The notes: generated by a model not told the origin, from the sequence alone. A DNA stretch of 64,000 nt from Vesta saturnalis (GCA_036346205.1 JARFJB010001598.1:1903501-1967500), one strand, 5' to 3'. Counted from the first letter of the stretch, positions 1 to 15,929 are shown. Made by a program: numbers and translations.

Positions 1-320
1 AGCGTTGTTGATGTTTGTGCCCTCAGAAATGTTACAACAAACAAATGGAAGTTTGTTCTACTGCTACCATCGAATGTGCTTTTGTAAATAATAATAACCA
101 TTTATTGCCAATCCAGTTTTAAAGGCACAAGATTATAAATTATACAATAAATGTTAAAGAGTAGAGCAATGTTTTTATTGTACCCATAAAAGACCTTATG
201 TTGTTAAACCCAACAATGTCGATTGTATGTGTATTGAGCAAATAGTTATTTACTAAATGTAGATGGTATCCAAAATATGGTTGACTGGCACTTTGGGATG
301 TATCAGGTAATGATAAATGA

Positions 321-638
321 TGTGTTAAAAATACGGCAAATGAATACCTAATCGAATGTGTTTATTATAAACTATCCAACAATAATCATGTTAAATACGA
401 GGAAATAGGATACAGTACATTTCTTAAACTCGTACCAGTACTAAGAATCGGATGTGGTCAATCTGGTGATGTAGTTTTGGGAATTAAAGAATGCGAGGAA
501 CTTGTGAGATGGCAGTCATATGTGGAGGTGTCATTTTCCCATTCTCGTGAAATAACAAAACAATTCGATCGGTCCAAAGTAAACGAGGATATGATTCATG
601 AGCAATTCGAATCATTTTTATCTATGCAGTTGTTGTAA
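321..638 (+). pseudogene. Unrecognised coding fragment
   Basis: An open frame of 105 codons, without a start codon, runs from just after a TGA to a TAA at 636. Its mixed composition (YEEIGYSTFLKLVP, then a Cys-Gly-rich stretch, then a charged C-terminus) looks protein-coding rather than random AT-rich DNA. A second short frame, 1-87, ends at the left edge with a similar character. I do not recognise the family. It is most likely the 3' end of a transposon ORF or a host exon cut by the window edge. Confidence 0.25.
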
Positions 639-2940
639 CAGGTCAAATACTCATTAGAGCATCAGTCCGTAAAGGCAATTTGTGCGCAAGGCATAGTTCA
701 GTGGTGTGGGCGGGGTTCTTACTTCTGCAAAAGGGCACTCGTCACAACTCCAAAACCGTCAAAATCAGGAAACCATCCTGTTCACTCTCTAAATTCTACT
801 CCAAAAATATTTACGCAAAGTTCTTCCAAACCTCAATAAGCTTTATATAAAAACCGCAAAAAGCGATAATAAATCCAAAACTCACTAAATGTTTCGATAA
901 ACTTAGCTTGGCTCAAACACCCAAACGGTAATTAATTATATGATTTAACACGAAAAATAGGTCACCACAAAACTAAATCGACACGATCGAACATTTATAA
1001 AATCCTAAAATTTAATGAACTACCAAATTCGGGAAAACACACGTCTTCGCCATAACAAATAATCAAATTCCCTTACTTATTTAGCAAAATCAGGCCAATC
1101 AATAATGTCTACAATCGACATGTTCATTTCTATAAAAAAACTTCAAAAAAATAGCGACTACTCGCAAAATATCACTGGCATGCAAATGAGCCAGTTGTTC
1201 GGTCAACGACCTATTTACTTTACAATTACGTTACGGTATGCCTAAATTCTCTTTTAAAGTGATTTACTATCAAAATCAAAATAGCAAACGTTCAAATCGA
1301 GAAATTCTCATTAGTTATTACGTTAAAGCTTAATGAAACTTCAAAAGGTTACTTTAAAAACTTGTATAACTTCAATAAAATTGAGCACCATCAAAGTGAA
1401 CGATAAATGGATGTTGTCGCTGTAAAATTACTTAATTCAAACACTGGAAATCTTAAACGTGAATCAGAATATCTAATCTTTCAACTTATTACTTTACGTC
1501 GGCAAAATCGTAGTCAGAGGAGGAAGTCACAATAGATGCACATCTATTAATAAAACAGTTATAAACATTAACAATTTTGCAATTCAAAACAAGAAACCTA
1601 AAAATAATAATCAAAATTCAGTCGGTGCTTGGAAGGACATATTATCAATAACTACGTTTTAATCAATACGGCGGAAACAATAAAGATATCGGTAACATAA
1701 ATTTGACTAATCTTCGTGGACTAAATTTTCCACAACATTACACAGATAAAACAATTTCAAGATACTAACAAATAAATCGTGGTAGTGAATACGCCTATTT
1801 CTAAATTTCCTGAAGGGCTTTTAAACAGTAATTTACACGAAAGTAAGCGAATGCAAGCTCCACACAAACACAAAAACACACTTTATTGTTATCATCAACA
1901 GCATAAAAAAAGTAAAAGTTTACCCAAATTAGCACATATGACAGTAGACTATTATCCTTCCTCTGCACTACAATATAGTAGGTCGTGCAACTGGCCTACC
2001 AGGTGCTGACTGGATAGGGCTCCACTGAATTTCCACGGTTCGCGCTCCAAATAATATCTCACAAACGGCAACTTCCTTTTTATAATTACTCGAGCTAAAT
2101 TTATGACAGTTAATTCAATCAAAAGCACCAAATAATTAATGTTTCATCTGATTTAACGTGAAAGCACAAATATTTATCGTACTGGCGAGCATAGCGTTAT
2201 TTACAAACCGTTCATTGACGTTAACCTCTTTACTTTAAACTCAAACTCTAGTAATCGGTGCTATATACAGCAAGTTTGTACTTGTTTAAGCTGCGCGATG
2301 TACGTGAAACTACCGCTTTAACAGGAACTCGTTCAAATTAATGCGCATAACCAAAATGCATTGAAACACGTCAACAGAACAAAGGTTCAGCACTTCAAAA
2401 GAAAACACTAAAACCAATTACTTCTATGATCGAAAATTGTCACTATTGACAAAACGAGACACTACGATAAGACAACCTGGGGGTGTGTTAAAACCTTAAA
2501 TTATCCCATACACATGGAAGCGTAGATTACTCCTACGGTAATGTTCGATACACCCTCGGTTCCATATAACCTTTTCGTTCTTGGAATCGGCTGAAAAAAC
2601 AGTATAATTATGTACTATTATTAAAGAAAGTGCTGTATCTAAGTGTTTTATTATTAAATATACTGAAAGTTGTTATTGATCAATTACTATTTTACGTATT
2701 TTTATTACCTTTTTAAAAAAAATTAGTGATACGCATGTCTATGTAAATAATCAAACCTTTTTTTTGACGCACATTATGTTGTTAACAAATAAAAAACCTT
2801 TAATTAGTTGTTCAGAAGTTACATGATCGGTTAAGACTAGTGACGAGAAAAAATTATTCAACATTTAGTTGTTATGTATACGTTACGGACAATACAAGAA
2901 ATGTAGACAAATCATAACAAAAACTTATAATAATTATAAT
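639..2940. other. No recognisable gene
   Basis: AT-rich DNA with no long open frame that reads like a protein. The 76-codon frame at 1779-2009 has no recognisable content and is probably chance. A short GC-richer patch lies near 2470-2580 with loosely inverted GGGTGT/ACACCC words. Nothing is assigned. Confidence 0.5.
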
Positions 2941-2948
2941 AAATCTAG

Positions 2949-3079
2949 TTTTGTCTAGACAAATTTAGAAATGACTAAGTTTTTAGAAAATTCTCAATTT
3001 GTTAGACAGGATTCGAAATCACAGTCCGATTCGCCTTTAGGTAGAATTAACCGACATTTCTAGATTTGTCTAAACAAAA
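2949..3079. mobile_element. MITE with about 25-bp inverted ends, copy 1
   Basis: The left end TTGTCTAGACAAATTTAG (2949-2973) is matched in inverted orientation by 3055-3079, giving a 131-bp non-coding element with terminal inverted repeats. A second copy of the same family lies at 3426-3559. Similarity between the two copies runs a little past the right end, to about 3100 and 3580. Confidence 0.6.
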
Positions 3080-3178
3080 CTGGACTTGTCTAAATAAGAG
3101 CGACTAAGGAGAGGAATCTGTTCTACGACCTTTGCACGCGTGAGAATTTGGCAGCAATGTATTTTATTTATGTAGTTT

Positions 3179-3265
3179 AGATTAGATAAACAAAACTACT
3201 GTAACCTAAAAATTGGATCATAATCTAGTAATAGATTAGATAAACAAAATTACTGTAACCTAAAA
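3179..3265. repeat. Two-copy tandem repeat, 54-bp period
   Basis: A 33-bp word at 3179-3211 (AGATTAGATAAACAAAACTA...) is repeated at 3233-3265 with one C/T difference. The second copy runs directly into the tRNA-like relic. Confidence 0.7.
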
Positions 3266-3271
3266 CAAATT

Positions 3272-3339
3272 GCATCAGCCGGAAATCGAACCCGCACCGA
3301 TTGTATGGCAAACGACTACTACCACTATACCAGAACTGC
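3272..3339 (-). tRNA. tRNA-Gly(GCC)-like relic or tRNA-derived SINE head
   Basis: The minus strand shows an A-box-like TGGTATAGTGGTAG and a B-box-like GGGTTCGATTTCC at tRNA spacing, with TTGCCAT as a possible anticodon loop. The B box carries one extra T, and the acceptor and anticodon stems pair poorly. It is therefore a decayed tRNA-Gly gene or the head of a tRNA-derived SINE rather than a working tRNA. It sits between the two MITE copies. Confidence 0.4.
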
Positions 3340-3425
3340 TCTAGCATTCTGACATTGAAACTGTTATTTAAAGATGTATGCTGCATGCGCGCACGCGCGT
3401 ACGCGTGCGTGCGCGTGCGCAATCA

Positions 3426-3559
3426 TTTTGTCTAGGCAAATTTAGAAATGACTAAGTTTCTTAAACAATTCGTAATTTGTCTAGACAAGATACGAAATTA
3501 CCGTCCGATTCGCCTTTAGGCTGGAATTAATAGACATTTCTAGATTTGTCTAAACAAAA
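3426..3559. mobile_element. MITE with about 25-bp inverted ends, copy 2
   Basis: Same family as 2949-3079. The left end at 3426-3450 is inverted at 3535-3559. The interiors of the two copies share CCGATTCGCCTTTAGG, which confirms common descent. Confidence 0.6.
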
Positions 3560-4080
3560 CGGGATTTGCCTAAATTCGTGCTTTGTCCGTGACATATACA
3601 AACACAAAAATCATACATACATTTATACCACCCCAGCAATAGTGACGCAATTGTCCTCGTTACATCACTCCTTACATCACTTACAAAGAATATAGTCAAC
3701 AACCGATCATCTTACTCCATAAGATGTAGAGTGGTGTATCTTCGTTTCATAACGACGATCTCTCGAACTTCTTCAGTTAATGAAAAATTGCTCCCTCTCC
3801 CATTAGAAGCGAAAAACTCTCCATCCCTGTTAGTGATATCAATTGAATCACTGTTGCTGGAGCATGAAATATCATTGTTATTGTCATCTCGTTTATCATC
3901 ACCACCTTCCTCACCCACCTCTACATCTTCTTTTTCCGATACTACTTGGCTTAACTATTGTGCCTTCACCCAATTTAAACACTCGCCACAGTGTTGACCC
4001 ATACACCTTTGATTCTTCGCTTATTAGACAAAAGTAGGTTTAAAAGAAACAGATGCAAATTAGAAACCAATATCAAAATT
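3560..4080. other. Gap with a low-complexity acidic ORF
   Basis: No recognised gene. The minus strand at 3712-3918 has a 68-codon frame rich in Asp, Asn, Glu and Ser, and the opposite strand is open over the same stretch. Acidic low-complexity N-termini occur in some transposases, but no domain is visible here. Confidence 0.35.
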
Positions 4081-4768
4081 AATGGAAAATAACGTCCTCG
4101 AGTGTGGATTCGCGTAGCCCTTCTGGTCTCCAAAAGACGTTTCGGCTCATTTTCCATCCTCAGGTTGGTAACTGTCTGGTCCTGCTTCGAGTTACTCGAA
4201 CTGAACTAACTTCCTGTTGTGTGTGCTGTTACTTATGTACCCTATTGCTTTCACTCACTGCTTTCACTGCTTTTCACTACCTTCACTGATTTCACTGTTT
4301 GCTTCCCTGTTTTCACTTCTTTTTTGTTGGTTGTTGGTTTTAGGTGTTGTGGATATTAGTTGTCTAGGGATTACTCATGTTTTCCATATTGATGGTAGTC
4401 TCAGAGCATCGTCTCTTGTATTAAAATTATGTGGGTGTTTCTCAATCTCGGTGGTTTCTCTGATAAGTCTAGCTGTAAAGTGATCGATGCTTGCCAACGT
4501 TTTTGCGTCCTCAAATTTAATTTTGTGTCCTGTGGTTACGTATTGGGCCAAGGATGCTGTCGCTTGAGCTTTATTAACCGCGTTTTTGTGTTCTTCTATC
4601 CTTACGCTAATTTTTCTGTTAGTCTGTTCAATATACCATAGCCCGCAGTCTCCACATGGAATCTCTTACACTCCTTGACTCTCCAACGAGATCTAGTCCT
4701 TAGGATTTCTTAAGATCGAATGAATTTTTCGATACGTCGTGAAAGTTGTATCGATTTTATTCACTACT
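4081..4768 (-). pseudogene. PLE family A: GIY-YIG end, inverted 5'-truncated copy
   Basis: Reading the minus strand gives the C-terminus of a Penelope-like retroelement protein. It has a GVQEIPCGDCGL start, a YIEQTNRKI core matching the GIY-YIG endonuclease pattern, and it ends with RLPSIWKT. It is colinear with the plus copy at 6251-6502, including the non-coding 3' tail, but keeps an internal stretch the plus copy lost. Its 5' breakpoint, near 4768, is fused head-to-head to the plus copy. The outer 3' tail holds a hammerhead-like core at 4138-4163. PLEs are retroelements whose single protein joins a reverse transcriptase to a GIY-YIG nuclease. Confidence 0.75.
4138..4163 (-). ncRNA. Hammerhead-ribozyme-like core (PLE A tail)
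   Basis: On the minus strand CTGAGGA matches the CUGANGA core. A short GG/CC hairpin follows, then GAAAC. A possible stem III (GTCT/AGAC) lies just beyond, but the U-H cleavage-site position does not fit, so this copy may be decayed. Hammerheads are known in PLE terminal regions. Confidence 0.45.
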
Positions 4769-6600
4769 CGTTCAACATCGCAGAAGCAGAAGAAGAAGTT
4801 TGACCACCTAAACGCCAAACAAAAGAAGAGGGTGGCAAGAGAAACTTTAGAACCCAGTAAAGTAGTTACGAACCTATCGAACTACGCATTAAGCAGTGCA
4901 GAACAATCTTTATTAGCAAAAGGTTTCAACTTCGCAGTAGCACCAGTACGTATACCAAACGAAAAAATAATATGTGGAATAGAAGCAGCTATAACCAGAC
5001 TCGACAACACTACAGCCGACATAATACGTCAACAGGTTTCGCACGTGTTTAGAACAACACAAGATCCGAAGAGGAATTTATCTCACGAAGAGTATGCAGC
5101 CCTCAGTGCCTTGCAAAATAACCAGGACGTTATAAGCTTACCGGCGGACAAAGGAAACGTGACAGTAGTAATGAATAGCGAAGACTACAACCTGAAGATG
5201 GCAGCGTTGCTGGATGATGTAGCATACAAACCGATAACCACGGATCCCACGACGTACCTGGAAAAAACAACGAAGAAGAAAATTATGTTTTCACGAATTG
5301 ATGAAGAAACTCAGAAAACACTGATACCGAGAGAAAAGTCGTCTAGATGCCAGAACGTGTACGGACTGCCTAAAATAAACAAGGACGGTGCCCAACTGCG
5401 GCCGATTATTAGTTCTATTAGACCATCGCTACAAGCGCTAGCCAAGTACCTTGCGAAATCACTACAGCCACTCACTAACAAGGTTACATCTTACGTGAAG
5501 AACCCCGACCATTTCATTGAGATTGTGCAACAGCACACCAGGAGAGATCCTAGTCAGCTTCGATATAGTATCACTATTCACAAATATACGAGTTGACGAG
5601 GCACTTGAGACCATCCAAAGGAGACATAAACCGGCTAACCATATAATAAGTTTAGCTAGACACTGTCTAACTGATACCAATTTTATGTACAATGGACACT
5701 GTTACAAGCAGAAAACAGGAGCACCAGTGGGGTTACCTTTATCTCCAGTCTTTGCAAACCTATTCATGCTAGAGTTTGAAGAGAAAGCACTACCCTCAGC
5801 AGCATATAAACCGACGCTATGGTTGAGATACGATACATTTGTCATCTGGAGCCACGGGCAGGAAAAACTCAGGGTATTTTTGGAACACCTCAACAACGTG
5901 CACACAAATATCAAGTTCACAGTGGAAATAGAACAAAATGTTCAGTTACCGTTTCTGGACGTGCTAGCTAAGAAGAATCAAGACGGATGCTTAGGCCACA
6001 TGGTCTACAGGAAACGTACGCGCACGGACAGATACATCAACGCCAAATCGCATCATCATCCAAGTCAACTCAAATCTGTCATCACGACGCTGAGCAATCG
6101 ATCGAAGAAATTAGCAGACGCCGACAACATCAAAGAAGAGATGACAAAAATAAGAGAGGCTTTGATGAGAAATAGATTCCACCACCACGATATACAAAGG
6201 ACTTTGAGGCATACCTACCATACATCAAAGGACAACGGACAAGATTAGCCGTGAATAAAATCGATACAACTTTCACGACGTATCGACAAATTCATTCGAT
6301 CTTAATAAATCCTAAGGACAAGATCTCGTTGAAGAGTCAAGGAGTGTACGAGACTTCATGTGGAGGCTGCGGGCTAACGTATATTGGACAGACCAACAGA
6401 AATATCAGAATTGTCAGGGAAGCCATAGAGATTGAGAAACACCCATATAATCTCAACACAAGAGACGATGCTCTGAGACTACCATCAATATGGAGAACAT
6501 GATTAATCCCTAGAAAACTAATATCCACAACACCTAAAACAGAACCCACAAAAAAAGAAGCGAAAACAGGGAAGCAAACAGTGAAATCAAAAAAGTAGTG
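4769..6600 (+). pseudogene. PLE family A: reverse transcriptase and GIY-YIG, broken
   Basis: Penelope-like element body in three frames: about 4769-5596, 5517-6248 and 6251-6502. Recognisable blocks in order are PADKGNVTVVMNSEDY, IPREKSSR..YGLPKI, VSFDIVSLFTNI (palm), GAPVGLPLSPVFANL, SHHHPSQLKSV and a C-terminal GVYETSCGGCGLTYIGQTNR GIY-YIG nuclease. The catalytic Y-V-D-D block is reduced to Y-D by loss of two codons, so the polymerase is dead. A frameshift lies near 5560 and the GIY-YIG domain has an internal deletion. The apparent ATG at 4739 lies in sequence belonging to the inverted partner, so it is not the true start. Confidence 0.8.
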
Positions 6601-6697
6601 AAATTGCAACACCAAGAACGGGTAGGAATTTTTGACCAAACTCGACAGAAACGTTTAACTACTAAAAGGTAGCAATTGACCAAAATTTCATTCATAC

Positions 6698-7290
6698 GGA
6701 CAAACTAATAGAATATTATATGCAATAGCCGATGAACACAAACTGGCAATTAAACAGCACAAGCCATCTTCGTCTTTAGCTGCACATCATTTAGATACAG
6801 GACACCAAATTAACACCAACAATATCCGTTTAATTGCACCTCCATATACCTTACAAGAAAGAATTATTAGAGAAGCAGTTGAAATTGAAAGAAGACCAAA
6901 CTCCTCAATAAATGAGACGACACTTCTAGAATGCCACAAATTTGGAAGAGTATCATTAAACAAGTTGATTCGACATTTCAACCAACTCCAAATCTTCCAG
7001 AAATTTTAAACACTTACGCTGCAACTATTCCTGACGTTCCCACTTCTACATCATGTATTAGACCAACTACCCGAAGTCAAACACACTCGTCCAGATTAAA
7101 TTTAAATTAGTTACCTTGTTTCATATTCTATACTTGTTAAAAATATTTTCAATTTCTGTAATTGTCAAAATAAATTCTTGACAAACGGAACAAAGGACAT
7201 TCCCGAAACGTTGAATTAATTTGTACGTTTATGTACACAACTTTCCAAGAAAATTGTCTTATTTAAACATTAATACTTGTGGAAATCTAA
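6698..7290 (+). mobile_element. PLE family B 3' fragment
   Basis: This stretch matches the 3' third of the family B element at 36460-37045: GIY-YIG tail, Thr/Pro-rich C-terminus, 3' UTR and terminal repeat with the hammerhead-like core. Small indels destroy the frame. It begins about 100 bp after the family A copy ends. Its right end, CTAAATAGAAAC, is followed immediately by a CA/CG microsatellite. Confidence 0.75.
7179..7208 (+). ncRNA. Hammerhead-like core in PLE B terminal repeat
   Basis: TTGACAAA, then a hairpin (arms CGGAAC and ATTCCC, imperfect here), then GAAACGT. A CGT/ACG stem and TTT follow in 7206-7230. It is the same motif as 36954-36985, slightly decayed. Confidence 0.4.
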
Positions 7291-7526
7291 ATAGAAACGC
7301 ACACACGCACGCACGCATGCACACGCATGCACGCACGCACGCACACGCGCACGCACGCAAGCACGCACGCACGCGCCCACACACACGCATGCATGCACGC
7401 ACATGCGCACGCACGCAAGCACGCACGCACGCGCCCACACACACACGCACGCACGCACGCACGCATGCATGCACGCACGCACGCACGCAATCACCACGCA
7501 CGCACGCGCACGTACGCACGCACCCG

Positions 7527-7606
<80 letters not shown>

Positions 7607-7655
7607 ACACACGCACGCACGCACGCGCACACACACGCACGAACGCGCGCGCGCC
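7291..7655. repeat. CA/CG-rich microsatellite
   Basis: About 365 bp of ACGC/ACAC repeats with a long pure (CA)n block around 7530-7602. It creates artificial Thr-His or Cys-Val frames on both strands. It directly abuts the PLE end. Confidence 0.95.
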
Positions 7656-8345
7656 TGTACGTAACTAAGGTTCTTTGCGGAGACTTCAAACTGGTAGGGC
7701 ATCTTGAAGACTAAGCTTACCAATCGTTATTTTGTATTATTTTGCCTACATTTATATTATTTAATTTATTCTTTATCTACGTAATGATATACACTATCTA
7801 TACACTCCTTAATCTAGGTTGGTGTGTTGTGCTACTGATTTTCAAAGTTGAATGAGGACTATAATTTTGCAATGGCGTGAGAGGACGGTCCTCGTAGGGA
7901 ACCTTATGAGGACCGAGCAAAGTTCAACTTTATTTGATTTTATTTTTATGAATGATGTCATTCTTATTTTTAATTTTTGAAAATGTGATAAACGTTTCAC
8001 TACGATTTGAGATAAATATAAATTTTGTTACGTACGAGTAGCGTTCATATATAAATTGGAATTTAACAGCCACTTTGTATTTAAGGGTTATAAGTGTTTA
8101 TTTTTTTTTTTTCGTATCTGCGCTCTTTTATAAAATATTTTTCGTGGGGAACCCAACTTTTGACCGTGGTAGGTAGGGACTATCCTTACGCTTCTTACGC
8201 CATTCAAGCACGTTGTTATTTTATGTGAATTAATTGTCTACGAAGACATTACTTGGGGCATAAATATCGAATTCTATGTCGTATTTGAACAATCTTCCTA
8301 TATTTTTAAGGTTATACGCCTTGAAAATCTATTTTAACGTTTAAT
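7656..8345. other. No recognisable gene
   Basis: AT-rich. Around 7865-7925 there are several GAGGAC/GTCCTC words that also occur next to the microsatellite at 15255-15345, so both may be flanks of one repeat family. Nothing coding is seen. Confidence 0.4.
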
Positions 8346-8745
8346 AAAAATACTAATATTTTGTGTTGTTTTCAAATTGAACATCTGTTTCGTCCAATGC
8401 TAAATCTCCTTCTACCCAGTCGTAAAAATCTCGATTCAAGCGCTGTCTCTTAAGCTTGGGCTGACTTTCAGTGAGGTTTGCAGTAATTGCTTTCGCAAGT
8501 GTTTATAGAGATATTCCATCCTCTGAGGAAAAGTTATCGTCAATGACAGTGGACAAGCGTAAATTTATTTCTGCTGGAGCACAAGGTTGAGCTCCAGGCA
8601 AATTATTTATATTTACTGCGTATTCATCTCCTGAATCCTCGTCAGTGTTAATATCTAAAGTACTTTTTGGAGGAAAAATGGTTATTGATTCAACATTTCT
8701 GGTTAGTTCTTCGTAATTTTCTACCATTTCAAGCCCTTCATGCAA
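8346..8745 (-). pseudogene. piggyBac-like transposase N-terminus
   Basis: The frame 8503-8745 carries a motif typical of the acidic N-terminus of piggyBac/PGBD-type transposases (TDEDSGDEYAVNINNLPG then APAEI). After a frameshift near 8500 the frame continues with RLNRDFYDWVEGDLAL to a stop near 8346. No catalytic domain follows, so only about the first 130 residues remain. TTAA-bounded ends were not found. The family assignment rests on the acidic motif and is by eye. Confidence 0.55.
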
Positions 8746-8789
8746 AGAAAAATTTCTGAAAAAATTTAGCTATTAGTAGTGTATATGTC

Positions 8790-9650
8790 GAACGTATTGT
8801 TCAACCTATTCCCAAAACACTTGTATTCGCTTTAGATATTTCAGAGGCATTTGACCAAGTTTGTCATAAGTGTACTTTGCCAAACTCACGTTTGGTTTAA
8901 ATGATACGCTCATCAACTGGGTTTCTAGTTTCCTTGATAAAAGACGAATACGTGTCGTAGTTGATGACTGTTTTCAAAAGAAGTTGTCATTAACGCGGGC
9001 GTACCACAGAGATCAGTTATAGCGCCTACACTTTTCCTGCTATACATACATGACCTTATTTCTTCAACAACTAATCCGATCCATTGCTTTGCTGACGACA
9101 TCACTCTTAATTCTAGTCCATCTCAGTCTACTCATAATGGTAATCTATCTTCTATGTCTCAAGACATTAAAACTGAAATGGCAAAATCAATCAACAAAGA
9201 TATTAAGTGTATTCTCGGTGGGAAGCAATAATCTGGTTACATTTAATGCTAACAAAACTCAGTGTTGCCTTGTGTCTGCCAAAAAATCGATAATTTCCTG
9301 TTGTAAGTATGAATGGCTCAGATCTTAAGTTTTCAGACTCTATTACTATATTGGGAATGACTGCATGTTCAATCTATCATGGGTTAACCATCTTCTGTCA
9401 GCTTCCAAAATAGCTGCTCGTAAAATGGGCATATTGCACAGATCTAAGCAGTACTTTACTTCCCGACAACTCTTTCTGCTGTATAAGGCCCAAATTGACG
9501 TCATCTAGAATACAATTCTCACCTCTGGGTTATTGCTCAATACGCTCTCGATATCGTTCATCGTATTCAAAAGAGCACAATTAGCTTATAAATGAATGCC
9601 CTTACCTTTTGACATACAGTCCCTTGAGCATTGAAAAATGGTTTTAGTTC
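8790..9650 (+). pseudogene. LINE reverse transcriptase relic (Jockey/CR1-like)
   Basis: Disjointed frames give a reverse transcriptase in order: VFALDISEAFDQV (palm motif A), HFGLNDTLINWVSSFL, GVPQRSVIAPTLFLLYIHDL, then CFADDITL (the catalytic ADD). A C-terminal stretch follows with many stops. Frameshifts and stops occur every 50-100 bp, so it is an old fossil. The GVPQ...LFLLYI.DL pattern fits the Jockey/CR1 group of non-LTR elements. The ends are not identifiable. Confidence 0.7.
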
Positions 9651-9974
9651 TTTCTTTGTATTATCGGTATTACTATTGGCTATTGTCCTGCTGAATTAGA
9701 TTTTTGATACCATCTCGGCTACCTTTGCCAGGAGTACTGGTCTGCTCATTCACATCATCAATATGCACTGCAAACCTCCACATTCTTCTACACGACTCTG
9801 GAATGATCTCCTAGTTGCTGTTTTCCTCCCACTTATTATATGAAAAATTTAAGGTAGCTGTTCATAGGCATCTCTTGGGAATGCAATGTCCTCTATCCAT
9901 CCTCCTAAGTATTCCTGAGTAGTTTACCACGATAGGCCAAGTTTAACCTGTTCACGTGAATAGTTATTAAAAAA

Positions 9975-14033
<4,059 letters not shown>

Positions 14034-14650
14034 ATGATGAAGAAGGCGGAATTAAGTGTAGAAACGCGTGCAGTGATTATCGCTTATCAAAGAATAGGCA
14101 CAAGCAACCGTGAAGTAGCAAAAGAATTAAAACTAACCCGTCGAACTGAATACAACGTCAACAGATTTGGTTCAACATTAGCATATGAGAAACAAATCAT
14201 GATCAGGAAGACATCGAGTTACAACTTCTGCTGAAGATCTTAGCATATTGGTTCACATCAAACGAAACAAACGTCTGACTGGATCAGAAATTACAGCGCA
14301 ATTAAACGAAACTCGCAAAAAGGACATCAATGTACCTACGGTAAAACGAAGTTTACAGAAGGCTGGTTTAAACGGTCGTATACCAGTGAAGAAGCCACGG
14401 TTAAGGACGGTTAAGAAAATTAAGACACGGAAATGGGCAAGATAACAAAAAAATTGGACAGTGGAAGACTGGAAAATGGTGCTTTGCACTGACGAGTCAA
14501 CATTTGAAATTTTAGCATCCGTTGTATGGGGTTGTTTTGGAGGGTTTCCAGTTGGAAATCTCATTTGAATGGAAGGGATCTTGATGAGGAGCAGTATAAT
14601 AAAATTATGTGTGGACTTTACAGTGTTAATGTTCATAATTAAACATATCA
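14034..14650 (+). pseudogene. Tc1-like transposase, truncated
   Basis: Frames 14034-14234 and 14248-14445 plus following sequence show a helix-turn-helix start (ELSVETRAVIIAYQRIGTSN), a second DNA-binding part (RLTGSEITAQLNETR) and the first catalytic block WTVEDWKMVLCTDESTFEI. VVWGCF follows soon after, then a decayed end. The second and third catalytic acidic residues are absent, so the DDE domain has an internal deletion. The pattern is that of Tc1 transposases, whose usual length is about 340 residues. Terminal inverted repeats were not found. Confidence 0.7.
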
Positions 14651-15929
14651 CAATGTGACCTAACAGATTAAATAAGTCCAAAAAATAACAGTATCTGTAA
14701 ATATTACACTGAGTAAATTGCATGTTGTTAATAACAAACAATATTTTCTATGTTCCAAATGATTTATCATACAAAATTTTAATGTACAAATTGCTTAGCT
14801 GGTATCTGTTATTTATTACAACTACCAGCCTTCAAAATTGGAACACAAGATAAAAAGATAAAAATTGTTCAGTTTGCGTTTGCACTAGTTTGTTATGCTA
14901 TGAATAGCATTGTTAATTATTTTAATATAAAATTATTTTATTTTGAATATCATAATGCACTAATTAGTTAAATAATCTGTAATATCCAATTTATTGCCCC
15001 CCAAAAAATTAAAAGTGTTATGGAAAAGAAGATATGGCTTCATTTCTTAAAAGTTGGACCACTAAGTGTATGTAAGAGGTCTCACAACATATAAAAACAG
15101 ATGTGTGTACAAGAGTGTGTTAAAAAGCGAGCTCTGTACATACACACACGGAACTAAAATTCCGACAGTAAAGGGTCTTACGGGACTATGCACAAAGTAT
15201 GTATGGATATGATCGTTATGAGATGTAGAACTTATTTATTGGTAATAAAACTTGTGAGGACTAGAGGTAGGTCCTCACAACAAAAAATGTCCTCATAGCG
15301 CCGCTGAGTAGTGGACAAATGTCCTCATAAGACCCCTCATCTCCACACACACGCACACGCACACGCACGCGCACACGCACGCGCACGCGCACTCGCACAC
15401 AAACACGCACACCCACACGCACACCCACACGCACACGCGCACCCGCACACGCACACACACGTTATTGTTACGGTAAGGCGTGTTTTTGTAAGCTCCTGAT
15501 TTTCATATTTTTTCTGTTAGTTATCAAACAATTAAAAGAAAATTTTGCTATAATGCACTCAATTTAATATAGTGTTGTCTAGTTATTAACAGTGTTGGTG
15601 TAAAAATGGTATTGGTTTCTTTCTAAGAAGTTTTTATTATGAACATGATTATTATGTTAAATACGTAGTGACAGTTGACAGTGACAGTTGTTATAATAAA
15701 CGCGTTCGCAAAACTTTTAATCATATATAAGACAATATATTGGTTATTGTGCGGGAAAAGACGCTTAATTAGTTAAAGGAAAATAATTTTTGGTCTTCCA
15801 TAATAACCAGGTATCGTTATTAACATTTATATTTACATAACCGAGACAATTACATTAGTGTAAGCAGACACCTTTTCGCCGTTCATGTCGGTTGTGTAAA
15901 ATGTTCTATATTTGTAGAGTTTGTATTAA
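14651..15929. other. Gap with one microsatellite
   Basis: AT-rich and non-coding. It contains GTCCTCA/TGAGGAC words at 15255-15340 directly before the CACGCA-type repeat, and a probable 5' untranslated part of the following LINE from about 15850. Confidence 0.4.
15343..15465. repeat. CA/CG microsatellite
   Basis: Short-period CACGCA, CACACG and CACCCA repeats. Open frames on both strands are repeat translations. Confidence 0.95.

Noticed and set aside
6337..6639. Minus-strand 100-codon ORF with a hydrophobic start
   Set aside because: Antisense shadow of the PLE family A 3' end. The plus strand carries the recognised protein; 4217-4483 is the same shadow on the inverted copy.
7291..7655. 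CRISPR-like array
   Set aside because: Repeats are simple sequence without spacers; no CRISPR array is present anywhere.
7221..7723. Several long overlapping ORFs rich in Thr-His or Cys-Val on both strands
   Set aside because: They are translations of the CA/CG microsatellite in different frames.
9050..9328. Leu-rich plus-strand ORF resembling a membrane protein
   Set aside because: Out-of-frame reading of the LINE reverse transcriptase whose true frame shows CFADDITL.
15261..15499. Arg-Val and His-Ala-rich ORFs
   Set aside because: Translations of the CACGCA microsatellite.
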